This document shows, piece by piece, positions 25,506-33,323 of a DNA stretch of 64,000 nt. Under the pieces are notes generated by a model that was not told the DNA's origin, did not search any database, and saw only the letters and a list, made by a program, of their open reading frames with translations. Position numbers and translations under genes: made by a program. The first letter of the stretch is position 1. Each line of letters starts with the position of its first letter. Origin of the DNA: Pseudomonadota bacterium (lineage in GTDB: Bacteria; Myxococcota_A; Polyangia; Polyangiales; Polyangiaceae); the NCBI GenBank assembly GCA_023428245.1, contig JAEYYX010000094.1:15988-79987 (forward strand), in the 5' to 3' direction.

Positions 25506-25856
25506 ATGGCCGAACGAAGAGCTCACGTGCGGGTCCGTCCCGCTGCCGACTACGACGTCCGCGTTGAACTTCGGGAGGGCATGTTCTCGGTTCGGCTTTC
25601 GGTCACCGACTTGAGCGTGGGAGGGCTGGGGCTTGTCGTTGACGAAATGTTCGCGGAAAAAAAGTCTGGCTCGATCTTGGTGTTCTCGATCGCGCTTCCC
25701 GAAGGGGAACCCTTCGAGGCAAAGGGAGAAATCCGCTACACGAGCCAGGTCGTGGGCGGCAAGTGCGGCATCGCTTGGGTGGACTTGAGCGACGAAGAGC
25801 AAGCGCGCATCTCCCGCGCCGTCGCCGAGCTCCTCGAACGGGGTCACAGCGCTTAG
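25506..25856 (+). CDS. PilZ-domain protein (cyclic-di-GMP binding)
   Basis: 116 residues, one domain. The N-terminal RRAHVRV (RxxxR type) and DLSVGGLGL (D/NxSxxG) motifs form the c-di-GMP site of PilZ proteins. A beta-barrel follows. It is soluble and probably links c-di-GMP level to motility or surface behaviour by binding a partner. The partner is not indicated by its neighbours. It is convergent with the JAMM protease gene, 32 bases apart. Confidence 0.9.
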   Translation: MAERRAHVRVRPAADYDVRVELREGMFSVRLSVTDLSVGGLGLVVDEMFAEKKSGSILVFSIALPEGEPFEAKGEIRYTSQVVGGKCGIAWVDLSDEEQARISRAVAELLERGHSA

Positions 25857-25888
25857 ACCCCGAATGTGTGCCGCCCTTGGGCCGCGCG

Positions 25889-26422
25889 TCAGTCGATGAC
25901 CTCGAAGGGAGATTCGACGAAGCCTCGGCTGCTGGGGTCCCAGATGAACAGTTTGTGGGCAGTGACCTCACCCCTATCGACTGCCGTCACGAGATAAGCG
26001 AGGGAATAGGAGGGCTCCCCACCGTCCATCGTCATGCTCCGTGCGTCCTCCTCCGAGAAATAGGCGCCGCAGTCGAGGTGTGAGTGGAAGAAGACCTTCA
26101 CGGCGCGGCCCTGTTCGCCGCTCTGGCGGAGGGCCTTCTCGAACTTCATCCCGTTGATCTTGAAGTATTCTCGGCCGGTACGGGGGTGACCCTCGGGATC
26201 GATGGCGTGGTATTTGTTAGCGAGATTTTCGAGTTCGACCGCCCGATCGCCGAGCAGTGCGTCTGTGAGCGGGCCTTCAATGTAACCGCAGGCCTCTTCG
26301 TCCCGCGTATAGGCTGCGCGCCCGGCGCGCTCGACCTCTTCGAGTACGCCCCGCGTGAGCCGCAAATTTCCATGGATCCAAGGGGTCTCGCTCGCCGTTA
26401 CCACGTGTATTTTTTCTCCCAT
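25889..26422 (-). CDS. JAMM/MPN metalloprotease of the sulfur-carrier cluster (Mec-like)
   Basis: 177 residues. The JAMM zinc site is complete: Glu 43 (DEEACGYIEG), His 113 and His 115 (FFHSHLDCG), Ser 123 and Asp 126 (SEED), the HxHx7SxxD pattern. Bacterial relatives (Mec of Mycobacterium, QbsD) cut at the C-terminus of ubiquitin-like sulfur carriers, releasing cysteine or trimming the tail. Here CysO ends in an extra Ala after Gly-Gly, so trimming is plausible. The ATG 26422 overlaps the end of cysM by 25 bases. GTG 26404 is an alternative start. Last gene of the operon. Confidence 0.9.
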   Translation of the reverse strand: MGEKIHVVTASETPWIHGNLRLTRGVLEEVERAGRAAYTRDEEACGYIEGPLTDALLGDRAVELENLANKYHAIDPEGHPRTGREYFKINGMKFEKALRQSGEQGRAVKVFFHSHLDCGAYFSEEDARSMTMDGGEPSYSLAYLVTAVDRGEVTAHKLFIWDPSSRGFVESPFEVID

Positions 26423-27348
26423 TTCATTGGCTGGAAATAGCGCTCGCCGCGGTCGCAAGCGACCGTCACGACGCACCCGCCCCCTTGTTCCTTGTGGGCG
26501 CGCTCCGCAAGCTTCACGGCTGCGGCGATATTGGCGCCCGCGCTGTGACCGACGTAGAGCCCTTCGAGCTCGGCGACCTTTTCGGACATGTCCCAGCCCT
26601 CATCGGTCGTGATGGGTAGGATTTCGTCGGGGAGGCGGGGATCGTAGATGCCCGGCACGATGCTCGAGGCCATGTGCTTGAGGCCCTCGAGCGCGTGGTG
26701 AGCTTCGGCTGGCTCAGCGGCCACGCAATAGATCTTGCGCGAGTGCTCGTGGAGGCGCCTCGTCGTGCCCATGGCCGTTCCGCTCGTACCGAGCGCGGCG
26801 ACGAAATGGGTGATCTTGTCGCCCACGGCATCGAGGATCTCTTGGCCGGTGCCGAGATAGTGGGCCAGCGGGTTCGAGGGGTTCGAGTATTGGTCAGGGT
26901 AAAAGTATTTGTCCGGATCCTTCTCGACGATCTCACGCACGAGCCGGATGGCTCCGTCGGAGCCCTCCATCGGCGAGCTGAAGATGAGCTCGGTGCCGTA
27001 GGCGCGGGTGATGTCCTTGCGCGCCTGAGAGACGTTCTTTGGCATCACGAGCTGAATCCGGTGCCCGAGCGCGGCTCCGATCATCGAGTAAGCCACGCCC
27101 GTGTTCCCGCTCGTCGAGTCGATCAGGATCTTGTCACGGGTGAAGCGGCCATCTGCGATAGCGTCCATAACCATGCGGAGCGCAGGCCGATCTTTGATCG
27201 AGCCTCCCGGGTTCATGAACTCGAGCTTGACGTAGACCTCGACGCTCGGGACGTGAGCAGCGACGTGCTTGAGCTTGAGGAGCGGCGTATTGCCGACCAG
27301 ATCAATGATGGAATCGAGGCGCCGGGAGCGAACGAAACGCGGCGTCAT
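26398..27348 (-). CDS. cysM: PLP-dependent cysteine synthase, CysM type
   Basis: 316 residues of the fold-type II PLP family. The cofactor Lys is K52 in NPGGSIKDRP; STSGNTG and GTSGTAMG bind substrate and phosphate. In CysO-dependent pathways this enzyme joins O-phosphoserine (or acetylserine) with the thiocarboxylated carrier. The neighbours CysO, an E1 enzyme and a JAMM protease support that subtype over plain CysK. Its ATG overlaps the stop of the E1 fragment gene (ATGA). Confidence 0.9.
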   Translation of the reverse strand: MTPRFVRSRRLDSIIDLVGNTPLLKLKHVAAHVPSVEVYVKLEFMNPGGSIKDRPALRMVMDAIADGRFTRDKILIDSTSGNTGVAYSMIGAALGHRIQLVMPKNVSQARKDITRAYGTELIFSSPMEGSDGAIRLVREIVEKDPDKYFYPDQYSNPSNPLAHYLGTGQEILDAVGDKITHFVAALGTSGTAMGTTRRLHEHSRKIYCVAAEPAEAHHALEGLKHMASSIVPGIYDPRLPDEILPITTDEGWDMSEKVAELEGLYVGHSAGANIAAAVKLAERAHKEQGGGCVVTVACDRGERYFQPMKWEKKYTW

Positions 27349-27650
27349 GCAGGCTCTCTTTTCCTATCTTTGGGGGCGTGGAGCGCGGCGTGGATGGCGT
27401 CGAGGGCGAGCAAAGCGCCTTCCGCCACCTGGTCCGCGCTCTCGGACGCGAGGCGCGGGAACCAGGCGGGGCGCTCTTTTGCTTCATTTCCGGTCGCCAC
27501 ATCGAGACCGGCTCCCCGTGCGTAGGCGGACGCGACCTCGCGCGCCAATTGCGGAAGTTCGCCCGGGAGCACGAGCGAGCTTGCCTCGAGGGCTGCTTGC
27601 CCACTCGCGCCAATCTCTCGCAGAACGATCTGCCGGGCGAACCGCGTCAT
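27345..27650 (-). CDS. stand-alone N-terminal arm of a ThiF/MoeB-type E1 enzyme
   Basis: 101 residues. The start MTRFARQIVLREIGASGQAA matches the N-terminal helix of MoeB/ThiF enzymes (RYSRQ...EIGxxGQ). The Gly-rich nucleotide loop that should follow is replaced by a degenerate stretch (SLVLPGELPQLAREV), and the rest is helical with no domain I recognise. The complete E1 core, 355 bases upstream, lacks exactly this arm. It sits 3 bases after cysO and overlaps cysM by ATGA. It could supply the Arg finger in trans, or be a decayed paralogue retained as a small protein. Confidence 0.75.
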   Translation of the reverse strand: MTRFARQIVLREIGASGQAALEASSLVLPGELPQLAREVASAYARGAGLDVATGNEAKERPAWFPRLASESADQVAEGALLALDAIHAALHAPKDRKREPA

Positions 27651-27653
27651 GAC

Positions 27654-27932
27654 TCAAGCACCGCCAGCGATGGCAGGCACGACGCTGATTTCGTCCCCGT
27701 CCTTCAGCTCCGTCTGAAGTCCGTCGAGGAAGCGGATATCCTCTTCACCGACGTAGAGGTTCACGAAGCGGCGAACGTTGCCCTTCTCGTCGACAAGGCG
27801 CTCCTTGAGGCCAGGGTAGAGAGCCTCAAGGTTTTCGATGAGAGCCTGTACGGTGCTTCCGTCGGCGCTCACCGTTTCGGCACCGCCGGTGAAAGTCCGG
27901 AGGGGAGTGGGGATGCGTACTTGAACTGCCAT
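27654..27932 (-). CDS. cysO: ubiquitin-like sulfur carrier, CysO/MoaD family
   Basis: 92 residues with the MoaD/ThiS beta-grasp pattern (MAVQVRIPTPLRTFTGGAETV... LKDGDEISVVPAIAGGA). The carrier tail normally ends in Gly-Gly; here Gly 90-Gly 91 are followed by Ala 92. E1 adenylation requires a free Gly-Gly end, so the Ala should be removed first, probably by the JAMM enzyme of the operon. It carries sulfur to CysM for cysteine synthesis. The context fixes CysO over MoaD. Confidence 0.9.
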   Translation of the reverse strand: MAVQVRIPTPLRTFTGGAETVSADGSTVQALIENLEALYPGLKERLVDEKGNVRRFVNLYVGEEDIRFLDGLQTELKDGDEISVVPAIAGGA

Positions 27933-28005
27933 GGGGCTTCCTTTTCTGAGATGTGGTTATTCGGACGAGTGACCGGGGCCAGAAGGCGAGCGCCGACCCC
28001 CGGAT

Positions 28006-28728
28006 TCAAGGACAAGCAGGGGTAGTGAGATAGCGGTTTCTCGACAAGGCCCGAGGCTTTGCGGCGTCGGAATCGCAGCCGCAGCCGGCGCGCGGATGGA
28101 AGCGCGCGGCGCGGTACTTCCTGTGCCAGCCGTCCACGCTCAGAACCTGTCCCGCGCGGGACCAATCGGAGGCGAGCGCACTCAGAGCCAGGTCCGCCAT
28201 GAGCGCGCCGACGAGCCCTACCAGAGGTCCGATGACGCCTGCGGTACTGCAGGCGGGGGCTTGGTCGTCAGGGAGCAAGTCTTCGAAGATGCACCTGTAA
28301 CAAGGCGTGCCTTCGGGCCGGACGAGAAGGGCCGTCCCGTGCCAGCGAATCCCGGCGCCGTGTACGACAGGAAGCCCCGCGAGGAGCGCGGCGTCGGAAG
28401 TGAGGAATTTGGTTGCGAAGTTGTCGGAGCCTTCGATGATGATATCGACGCCCTCGAGCAACGAGAGCGCGTTCTCCGGGAGGAAGCGGGTCTTCTCTTT
28501 CTGGACCCTTGTCTGTGAGCCCAGTCTCTCGGCAGCGACGTCGACCTTGTCGCGGCCGACATCGTTGTCCCGGAAGAGAATTTGGCGGTGGAGGTTCTCG
28601 AGGCTGACCTCATCGTCGTCGACGAGCACAAGACGACCGACCTTCGCTTGAGCTAGGGCGAGCGTGGCCGGGCAGCCGAGGCCGCCGAGTCCCACGATCA
28701 AGGCGGTCTTGCTTGAAAAATCGCTCAC
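28006..28728 (-). CDS. ThiF/MoeB-family E1 adenylyltransferase lacking the N-terminal arm
   Basis: 240 residues. Begins MSDFSSKTALIVGLGGLGCP, so the nucleotide loop comes within 20 residues; MoeB has about 30 residues before it, including an Arg that reaches the ATP of the other subunit. The rest is complete: NLHRQILF (Arg), GRDKVD (Lys), EGSDNFATK (Asp), zinc pairs PCYRC and CGCD, and the catalytic Cys region ACSTAGVIGP. It should adenylate the CysO tail. GTG 28728 overlaps the cysK stop as GTGA. A 74-bp gap separates it from cysO. Confidence 0.88.
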   Translation of the reverse strand: MSDFSSKTALIVGLGGLGCPATLALAQAKVGRLVLVDDDEVSLENLHRQILFRDNDVGRDKVDVAAERLGSQTRVQKEKTRFLPENALSLLEGVDIIIEGSDNFATKFLTSDAALLAGLPVVHGAGIRWHGTALLVRPEGTPCYRCIFEDLLPDDQAPACSTAGVIGPLVGLVGALMADLALSALASDWSRAGQVLSVDGWHRKYRAARFHPRAGCGCDSDAAKPRALSRNRYLTTPACP

Positions 28729-29711
28729 GTGTCCTGCTCCTCGAAGTACTGATCGAGGCTAAAATACCGCTCGCCCGTGTCGCAGAGCATCGTGACGACC
28801 TGTTTGTGAGGTCCGAGCTCGCGAGCGACGTCGAGGGCGATCTTCACGTTCGCTCCGGAGCTCGGTCCGACCAGGACCCCTTCGCGACGTCCGATGGTTC
28901 TCTTGAACGCGAAAGCGTCTCGATCGATAACGGTGCGCACCTCGTCGACAACGAGCGGGTCATAGTTCTTCGGGACGAAGCCCGCGGCGATGCCTTGGAT
29001 TTTCGAAGGGCCCCGCTCTCCGCGGCTGATCGTGGCGGACGACTCAGGTTCGACGGCGATGATCTTGCAGGCGGGGAAGAGTTCCTTGAGGCGCCGGCCG
29101 ACGCCACTCACGGTCCCGGCGGTTCCGACAGCGGCGACGAAAGCATCGACCCTGGGATTGTCGGTAGCTTCGAGGGCACGGACGATTTCCTCGGCAGTCC
29201 TCTGGTAGTGCACCCGAGGGTTCGCGGGGTTTTCGAACTGGCGCGGCAGGAAAGACTCAGGAGTCTCGCGCCCGAGCTCTTCCGCCCTTTTCACGGCGCC
29301 TTCCATTTGCTCTTCAGCGGGGGTCAGGACGAGCTCTGCGCCGAAGGCCTTGAGGAGCTGGCGTCGTTCGAGGCTCATGCTTTCGGGCATCGTGAGGACA
29401 CATCTGTAGCCGCGACGCCTGCAGACGACGGCGAGCCCGATTCCGGTGTTTCCGCTGGTCGGCTCGATGACGACGCCACCCGGGCCGAGCCTCCCGGTGC
29501 GTTCGGCCTCTTCGATCATCTCGAGCGCGATGCGATCCTTGATCGAGCTGCCGGGTGTGAAGTGTTCGAGCTTGCCGAAGATCTTGGCGCGCGCTTCGCG
29601 ATCGGAGTCGATCCGCGTGAGCTCGAGCAGAGGGGTGTCGTGAATGAGCTCGAGGATGTCCTCGTAGATGAGGTTCTTGGGATGGACCGGGGGGACGGCG
29701 GCAGTGCTCAA
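28725..29711 (-). CDS. cysK: cysteine synthase (O-acetylserine sulfhydrylase)
   Basis: 328 residues. PLP Lys 58 in PGSSIKDRIA, EPTSGNTGIG for phosphate and GTAGTVSGVGRR are typical of CysK. A second PLP-dependent sulfhydrylase in the operon, alongside CysM, suggests that both sulfide and carrier-bound sulfur are used. The only start is TTG at 29711: an in-frame TGA lies just upstream, and GAGG sits 6 bases before it. CysK has a 14-residue N-terminal lead before the usual LIGNTPL-like IHDTPLLEL motif. Confidence 0.92.
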   Translation of the reverse strand: MSTAAVPPVHPKNLIYEDILELIHDTPLLELTRIDSDREARAKIFGKLEHFTPGSSIKDRIALEMIEEAERTGRLGPGGVVIEPTSGNTGIGLAVVCRRRGYRCVLTMPESMSLERRQLLKAFGAELVLTPAEEQMEGAVKRAEELGRETPESFLPRQFENPANPRVHYQRTAEEIVRALEATDNPRVDAFVAAVGTAGTVSGVGRRLKELFPACKIIAVEPESSATISRGERGPSKIQGIAAGFVPKNYDPLVVDEVRTVIDRDAFAFKRTIGRREGVLVGPSSGANVKIALDVARELGPHKQVVTMLCDTGERYFSLDQYFEEQDT

Positions 29712-29729
29712 CGGGGGCCTCGGGTGAAC

Positions 29730-30215
29730 TCAGATGAAATAGACGGACGCGGTCGGCTCATTGCGCCGGACGCCGAGGAACTCAGCCTTACGGCAGACGT
29801 CGCTCAGCGTCACCTCGTTCAAACAAGAAGTCACTCGGGCCGAGAGCTCTTTGAGCACGTGGTTCGTGACCCGCAGCCCATCGAGGGCCGGTTCGCCTTT
29901 GCGTCGTCCCGGTCCCTCCACTGCGGCTTTCGGGCTCTCATCATCTCCGAGAGACACACCGCCCTCGATGACCTCGACGACGTCCCCGAGCCGTATCTCC
30001 GACGGCTCCCGGGCGAGCATGTATCCGCCCTGCGGCCCGCGCTTGGACGCGACGATTCCCGCGCGCTTGAGGTCCTGGAAGATTTGCTCGAGGAACCTCG
30101 GCGGAATGGCCTGGCGCTCGGCGATGTCTTTGACCTGCGTCGGCTGGCCGTCGTTGTAGAAGGCGATATCGAAGAGCGCCCGAAACGCGTATCGACCCTT
30201 GCTCGACAGCTTCAC
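29730..30215 (-). CDS. Rrf2-family transcription regulator
   Basis: 161 residues. The winged helix starts MKLSSKGRYAFRALFDIA and includes the recognition region FLEQIFQDLKRAGIVASKRG, as in IscR and CymR. The C-terminal part has two cysteines (TSCLNEVTLSDVCRK) rather than the three of IscR cluster ligands. At the head of a cysteine operon, it probably senses sulfur or cysteine status, as CymR does. GTG start at 30215. The promoter lies so close that the mRNA may be leaderless. Confidence 0.9.
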   Translation of the reverse strand: MKLSSKGRYAFRALFDIAFYNDGQPTQVKDIAERQAIPPRFLEQIFQDLKRAGIVASKRGPQGGYMLAREPSEIRLGDVVEVIEGGVSLGDDESPKAAVEGPGRRKGEPALDGLRVTNHVLKELSARVTSCLNEVTLSDVCRKAEFLGVRRNEPTASVYFI

Positions 30216-30222
30216 GTGTCAT

Positions 30223-30251
30223 TTGATAAATTGTTGCATCGGGATTGTCAA
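30223..30251 (-). promoter_or_regulatory. sigma70 promoter with overlapping dyad for the cysteine operon
   Basis: TTGACA (30251-30246) and TATCAA (30228-30223) with a 17-bp spacer. The two ends form an imperfect dyad TTGACAA / TTATCAA, so the Rrf2 protein could sit on its own promoter. The expected transcript start (about 30216) is at the GTG codon. Confidence 0.6.
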
Positions 30252-30391
30252 GAATAGCCGGAGGCTGAGAAAGAGCCAATTTGGGGGCCTAGCAGCCCTC
30301 ATGGTAGGTCGGTCTCGAAGCAAAGGAGGGACCGGCAAGCCTTTCTCGAGCCCCCGTGTACTTTGACCGCGTTCGGCTACGGTGCCCCCCC

Positions 30392-30874
30392 ATGGCTGAC
30401 TCGATCTACGACATTCCGGTTCAGACTCTGTCCGGTCGTGAGACCACCCTGCGTGACTTCGAGGGACGGGTCCTGCTCATCGTAAACACCGCGAGCGAGT
30501 GCGGATTTACGCCACAATACGCGGGGCTCGAGGAGCTGTCTCAGAAGTTCGAGTCCAAGGGACTCACGGTGCTCGGCTTCCCCTGCAACCAGTTCGGAGG
30601 GCAGGAACCCGGATCCGCGGAACAGATCCAGTCCTTCTGCGAGAAGAACTACGGCGTGACGTTCCCGATGTTCGCGAAGATCGACGTAAACGGCGACGGG
30701 GCCCACCCGCTCTACCGGTATCTGAAGTCCCACGCCAAGGGCATTTTCGGCACAGAGGCTATCAAGTGGAACTTCACGAAGTTCCTCGTGGATCGGAAAG
30801 GCGAGGTCGTTTCGCGCCACGCTCCGAACGACGCGCCGGCCTCGCTCGCGAGCGCGATCGAAGCGCTCCTGTGA
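30392..30874 (+). CDS. glutathione peroxidase family thiol peroxidase
   Basis: 160 residues, the usual length. The active-site Cys 37 (NTASECGFT), Gln 67 (FPCNQFGGQEP) and Trp 126 (KWNFTKFL) are present. Cysteine in place of selenocysteine and a second Cys (SFCEKN) suit a thioredoxin-dependent peroxidase. It detoxifies hydroperoxides in the cytosol. ATG 30392 is chosen; codons upstream are not family-like. It is divergent from the cysteine operon. Confidence 0.93.
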   Translation: MADSIYDIPVQTLSGRETTLRDFEGRVLLIVNTASECGFTPQYAGLEELSQKFESKGLTVLGFPCNQFGGQEPGSAEQIQSFCEKNYGVTFPMFAKIDVNGDGAHPLYRYLKSHAKGIFGTEAIKWNFTKFLVDRKGEVVSRHAPNDAPASLASAIEALL

Positions 30875-30877
30875 GTT

Positions 30878-32893
30878 TCAAAGGAGCTTCGGCCTGAGCT
30901 GCCGCAAGGTTCCGCGGGGACCTTGTCGGAACACCGAAAGCGAGAACAGCGCGAGCAGGATCGCGAGGGATGCTTGGGCCAAAAAGCCGTGCTCGGTCCC
31001 GTGAGGAGCCGCAAGTTGTGGGCTCATCAGAGCACCGAGCGCGAAGTTCGTGAGAACTCCCCCGAGCACGGCGAGGGCGAAGACGAGGCCACCGAGCAGG
31101 AGGGCCACTCTACGCCCGAAAAGACTCTCGAAGGTCGAGAAGGTTGTCATGTTGGTGGCGGCGCCCGTGAGCAAGAAGGCGAGCGCGGCCCCGGGGCTGA
31201 TGGCGTGAGCGATGGCGACTGCTGCGATCGGAGTTGCTCCTGAAGCGCACATGTAGAGCGGGAGACCGATCAGCGCGAACAGGGGAACCTGGAGCCAAGG
31301 GGAGAGGCTCGAGAGGCCAGTCGTCGCAAGGAGCGGCTCGAAGAGGCCTCCGAGGAGCATCCCAAAGGCGATCCAGGGCATCGTGTGGTCGAACAGCTCG
31401 ACGAACCCGAACTCGAGCGAACTCCAAAAATTCGGGCGAGCTTTGGCTTCGGGCAACTGAGCCTGGGGGAGGGCCTTGGACTTCATCCAGAAGGACAGGA
31501 TGAGTCCGGTGCCGATCGCGATCCCCAGAGAGAGCCCGAGGCGTGTGAGCGTTAACGGGCCTCCCAAGAGGGGCAATGAAATCAGGATGGCGTCCAGGCC
31601 GAGCTCAGGAGTCGCGATCAAGAACGCAATGCTGGCTACGGGCGAAACGCCGTTTCGCACGAGGTTCGTGAAGACGGACAGGATGCTGCAGGAGCAGATC
31701 GGCAGCGGTAGGCCGTAAGCGACGCCTCCGAGGGCTTGTGTCAGGCGGTTCGGCGACGCGAGGGCATTGACGCGCCGCGAGGCGAGCGCCCACACGATAA
31801 GGGCGGCGCACAGGTACCCGAAAAGGAGCGCGGGGGCGCTCTCCAGGGCCAGGTCAATGACGGCGCCGAAGAACTCGCCCTCATGATGTTCGGGACCGTG
31901 CTCGCCGAGAAATGTGGCGACCACGAGGGCCAGACCGAAAAGACCTCCGACAAATCCAGCTCGAGCCCTCTGTGGGGAGCTTGAGAGAGAATGGATCAGC
32001 GTGGCGACGGTGCTGCTCGGGGAAGGGACTTGGCCCGTGCTATCGGACGAGAGAGCGCGCTCGTGTTCCTCTCCCGGTTCTGGGCTGCCGTGGGCGTGAC
32101 CGTGGGCACGCGCGGGGACGTGACCATGTGCATGCGCGTGGTCTTGGTGGGAGTTCGGCTGCGCGACAAGGCTGAACGGACCTGAGCTCGCGGTCACCGT
32201 GAAGGACGGGCCCAAGGGGGACTCGGGCGGCGTGGAAGCGTGCTCATGCCCATGCGAGTGACCGTGTCCGTGGGAATGCCCGTGGTGCATCGCTTCGTGA
32301 GCGGAGCTTTCCCGCGGTTCCTCGTGGCCACTCAGGACGTGGAGCAAGGATCCGGCTGCCATGGCCTGCAGCCAAGCGCTCTGCTGCACGCTCATGGCCG
32401 TGGCCGCAGCTTCTCCGCCAAAAAATCCGACAACCATCCCGAGCCCGATCACGAGCACCGAGAGCCAGCCGGCCTTCGAGTGAGGTGCGAGGGAGTACGC
32501 TGCCAGGCCCACCGGCAGTTGGTGAGCGACGATAGCGAGACCGAGGGCCTCCACGCTGTGAGCATCTGCCGTGGCAAGAGCGGCCGACTCGACCATCGTG
32601 TGGAGAGTCAGAAAGATCACGAGGATGCGATCGGAGAACTGACCCAGGTCGCCGATTTTGTGCAGCCACATCGGGAGGGCGAAACCGGCGGCGAGGAAGA
32701 GCGCAGCGAGCAGTCCCCCATCGGTGAGCGCATTGGGAGCGAGTTCGAGCAAAGCGAGCCCCCCGATAGCCACGACCGTGAAGCCGTCCATGGCTGAATG
32801 GAGAGTTCGGGAGCGTTCCGTCCATTTGTGAGCGAAGGGCCCGAGGAGCAGCCCGAACAGGGCCAGAGCCAGAAGGAGCGCAGACAGAGTCAA
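30878..32893 (-). CDS. fused metal transporter: ZIP-like half, His-rich loop, permease half
   Basis: About 671 residues. The N-terminal third has ZIP-like helices with HTMVESAALATAD and IVAHQLPVGLAA (compare the ZIP HKxPEG motif). A long His-rich loop follows with runs of HGH (HHGHSHGHGHSHGHEH, HAHAHGHVPARAHGHAHG). The C-terminal half has the permease pattern of the SO_0444-type Cu/Zn efflux family (GLPLPICSCSILSVFTNL, YMCASGATPIAAVAI). It should move divalent metal, probably zinc or copper. TTG 32893 overlaps the thioesterase stop as TTGA and has GAGG five bases upstream. TTG 32923 is an alternative. Confidence 0.8.
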   Translation of the reverse strand: MTLSALLLALALFGLLLGPFAHKWTERSRTLHSAMDGFTVVAIGGLALLELAPNALTDGGLLAALFLAAGFALPMWLHKIGDLGQFSDRILVIFLTLHTMVESAALATADAHSVEALGLAIVAHQLPVGLAAYSLAPHSKAGWLSVLVIGLGMVVGFFGGEAAATAMSVQQSAWLQAMAAGSLLHVLSGHEEPRESSAHEAMHHGHSHGHGHSHGHEHASTPPESPLGPSFTVTASSGPFSLVAQPNSHQDHAHAHGHVPARAHGHAHGSPEPGEEHERALSSDSTGQVPSPSSTVATLIHSLSSSPQRARAGFVGGLFGLALVVATFLGEHGPEHHEGEFFGAVIDLALESAPALLFGYLCAALIVWALASRRVNALASPNRLTQALGGVAYGLPLPICSCSILSVFTNLVRNGVSPVASIAFLIATPELGLDAILISLPLLGGPLTLTRLGLSLGIAIGTGLILSFWMKSKALPQAQLPEAKARPNFWSSLEFGFVELFDHTMPWIAFGMLLGGLFEPLLATTGLSSLSPWLQVPLFALIGLPLYMCASGATPIAAVAIAHAISPGAALAFLLTGAATNMTTFSTFESLFGRRVALLLGGLVFALAVLGGVLTNFALGALMSPQLAAPHGTEHGFLAQASLAILLALFSLSVFRQGPRGTLRQLRPKLL

Positions 32894-33306
32894 GTTGACC
32901 TCGGCTCGAAGAGCGAGAGCCAAGCAGGGGTGGGGGGGAGGAGTTTCCTCTGCTCGAGGTCCCAGAGAGCGAGGACGAATTCCGCGTCACAGGCGACGAG
33001 GCCTTCCGCGTTCTTCATGACTTGGCGAAGCCGCCCGAGTTTTCCTCGATATTCGAGGAGGCTTGTTTCGATGGTGGCCGGCTCGCGATTCTTGAGCTCG
33101 CGGCGATAGCGCACGTGCGCTTCGAGGATGACGGGGCCGGTGCCCGAAGCTTGGATCTCGCGAAGTCCAAACCCGCCCGCAGTGAGGAGCTCCCAACGCG
33201 CTTCTTCGAAGAGCCTCAGGTACGTCGCATTGTTCACGTGCCCAAACGTGTCGAGGTGGCTCTCGACGATGGTGACAGGGTGGACGTGGAGGACAGGAGG
33301 GTTCAT
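32890..33306 (-). CDS. hotdog-fold acyl-CoA thioesterase (4HBT family)
   Basis: 138 residues. DTFGHVNNATYLRLFEEARWELL is the 4-hydroxybenzoyl-CoA/acyl-CoA thioesterase signature with its catalytic Asp. The rest matches a single hotdog domain. The substrate is uncertain. Its stop overlaps the start of the transporter and it lies 17 bases after the cytidine deaminase gene, so co-transcription is likely. Confidence 0.9.
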   Translation of the reverse strand: MNPPVLHVHPVTIVESHLDTFGHVNNATYLRLFEEARWELLTAGGFGLREIQASGTGPVILEAHVRYRRELKNREPATIETSLLEYRGKLGRLRQVMKNAEGLVACDAEFVLALWDLEQRKLLPPTPAWLSLFEPRST

Positions 33307-33323
33307 GCGGCGGGGGCGGTCTT

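Noticed and set aside
28713..30257. A long open frame on the plus strand opposite the cysteine operon
   Set aside because: It lies wholly antisense to recognisable CysK, E1 and Rrf2 genes. Its composition follows their codon bias and it shows no domain.
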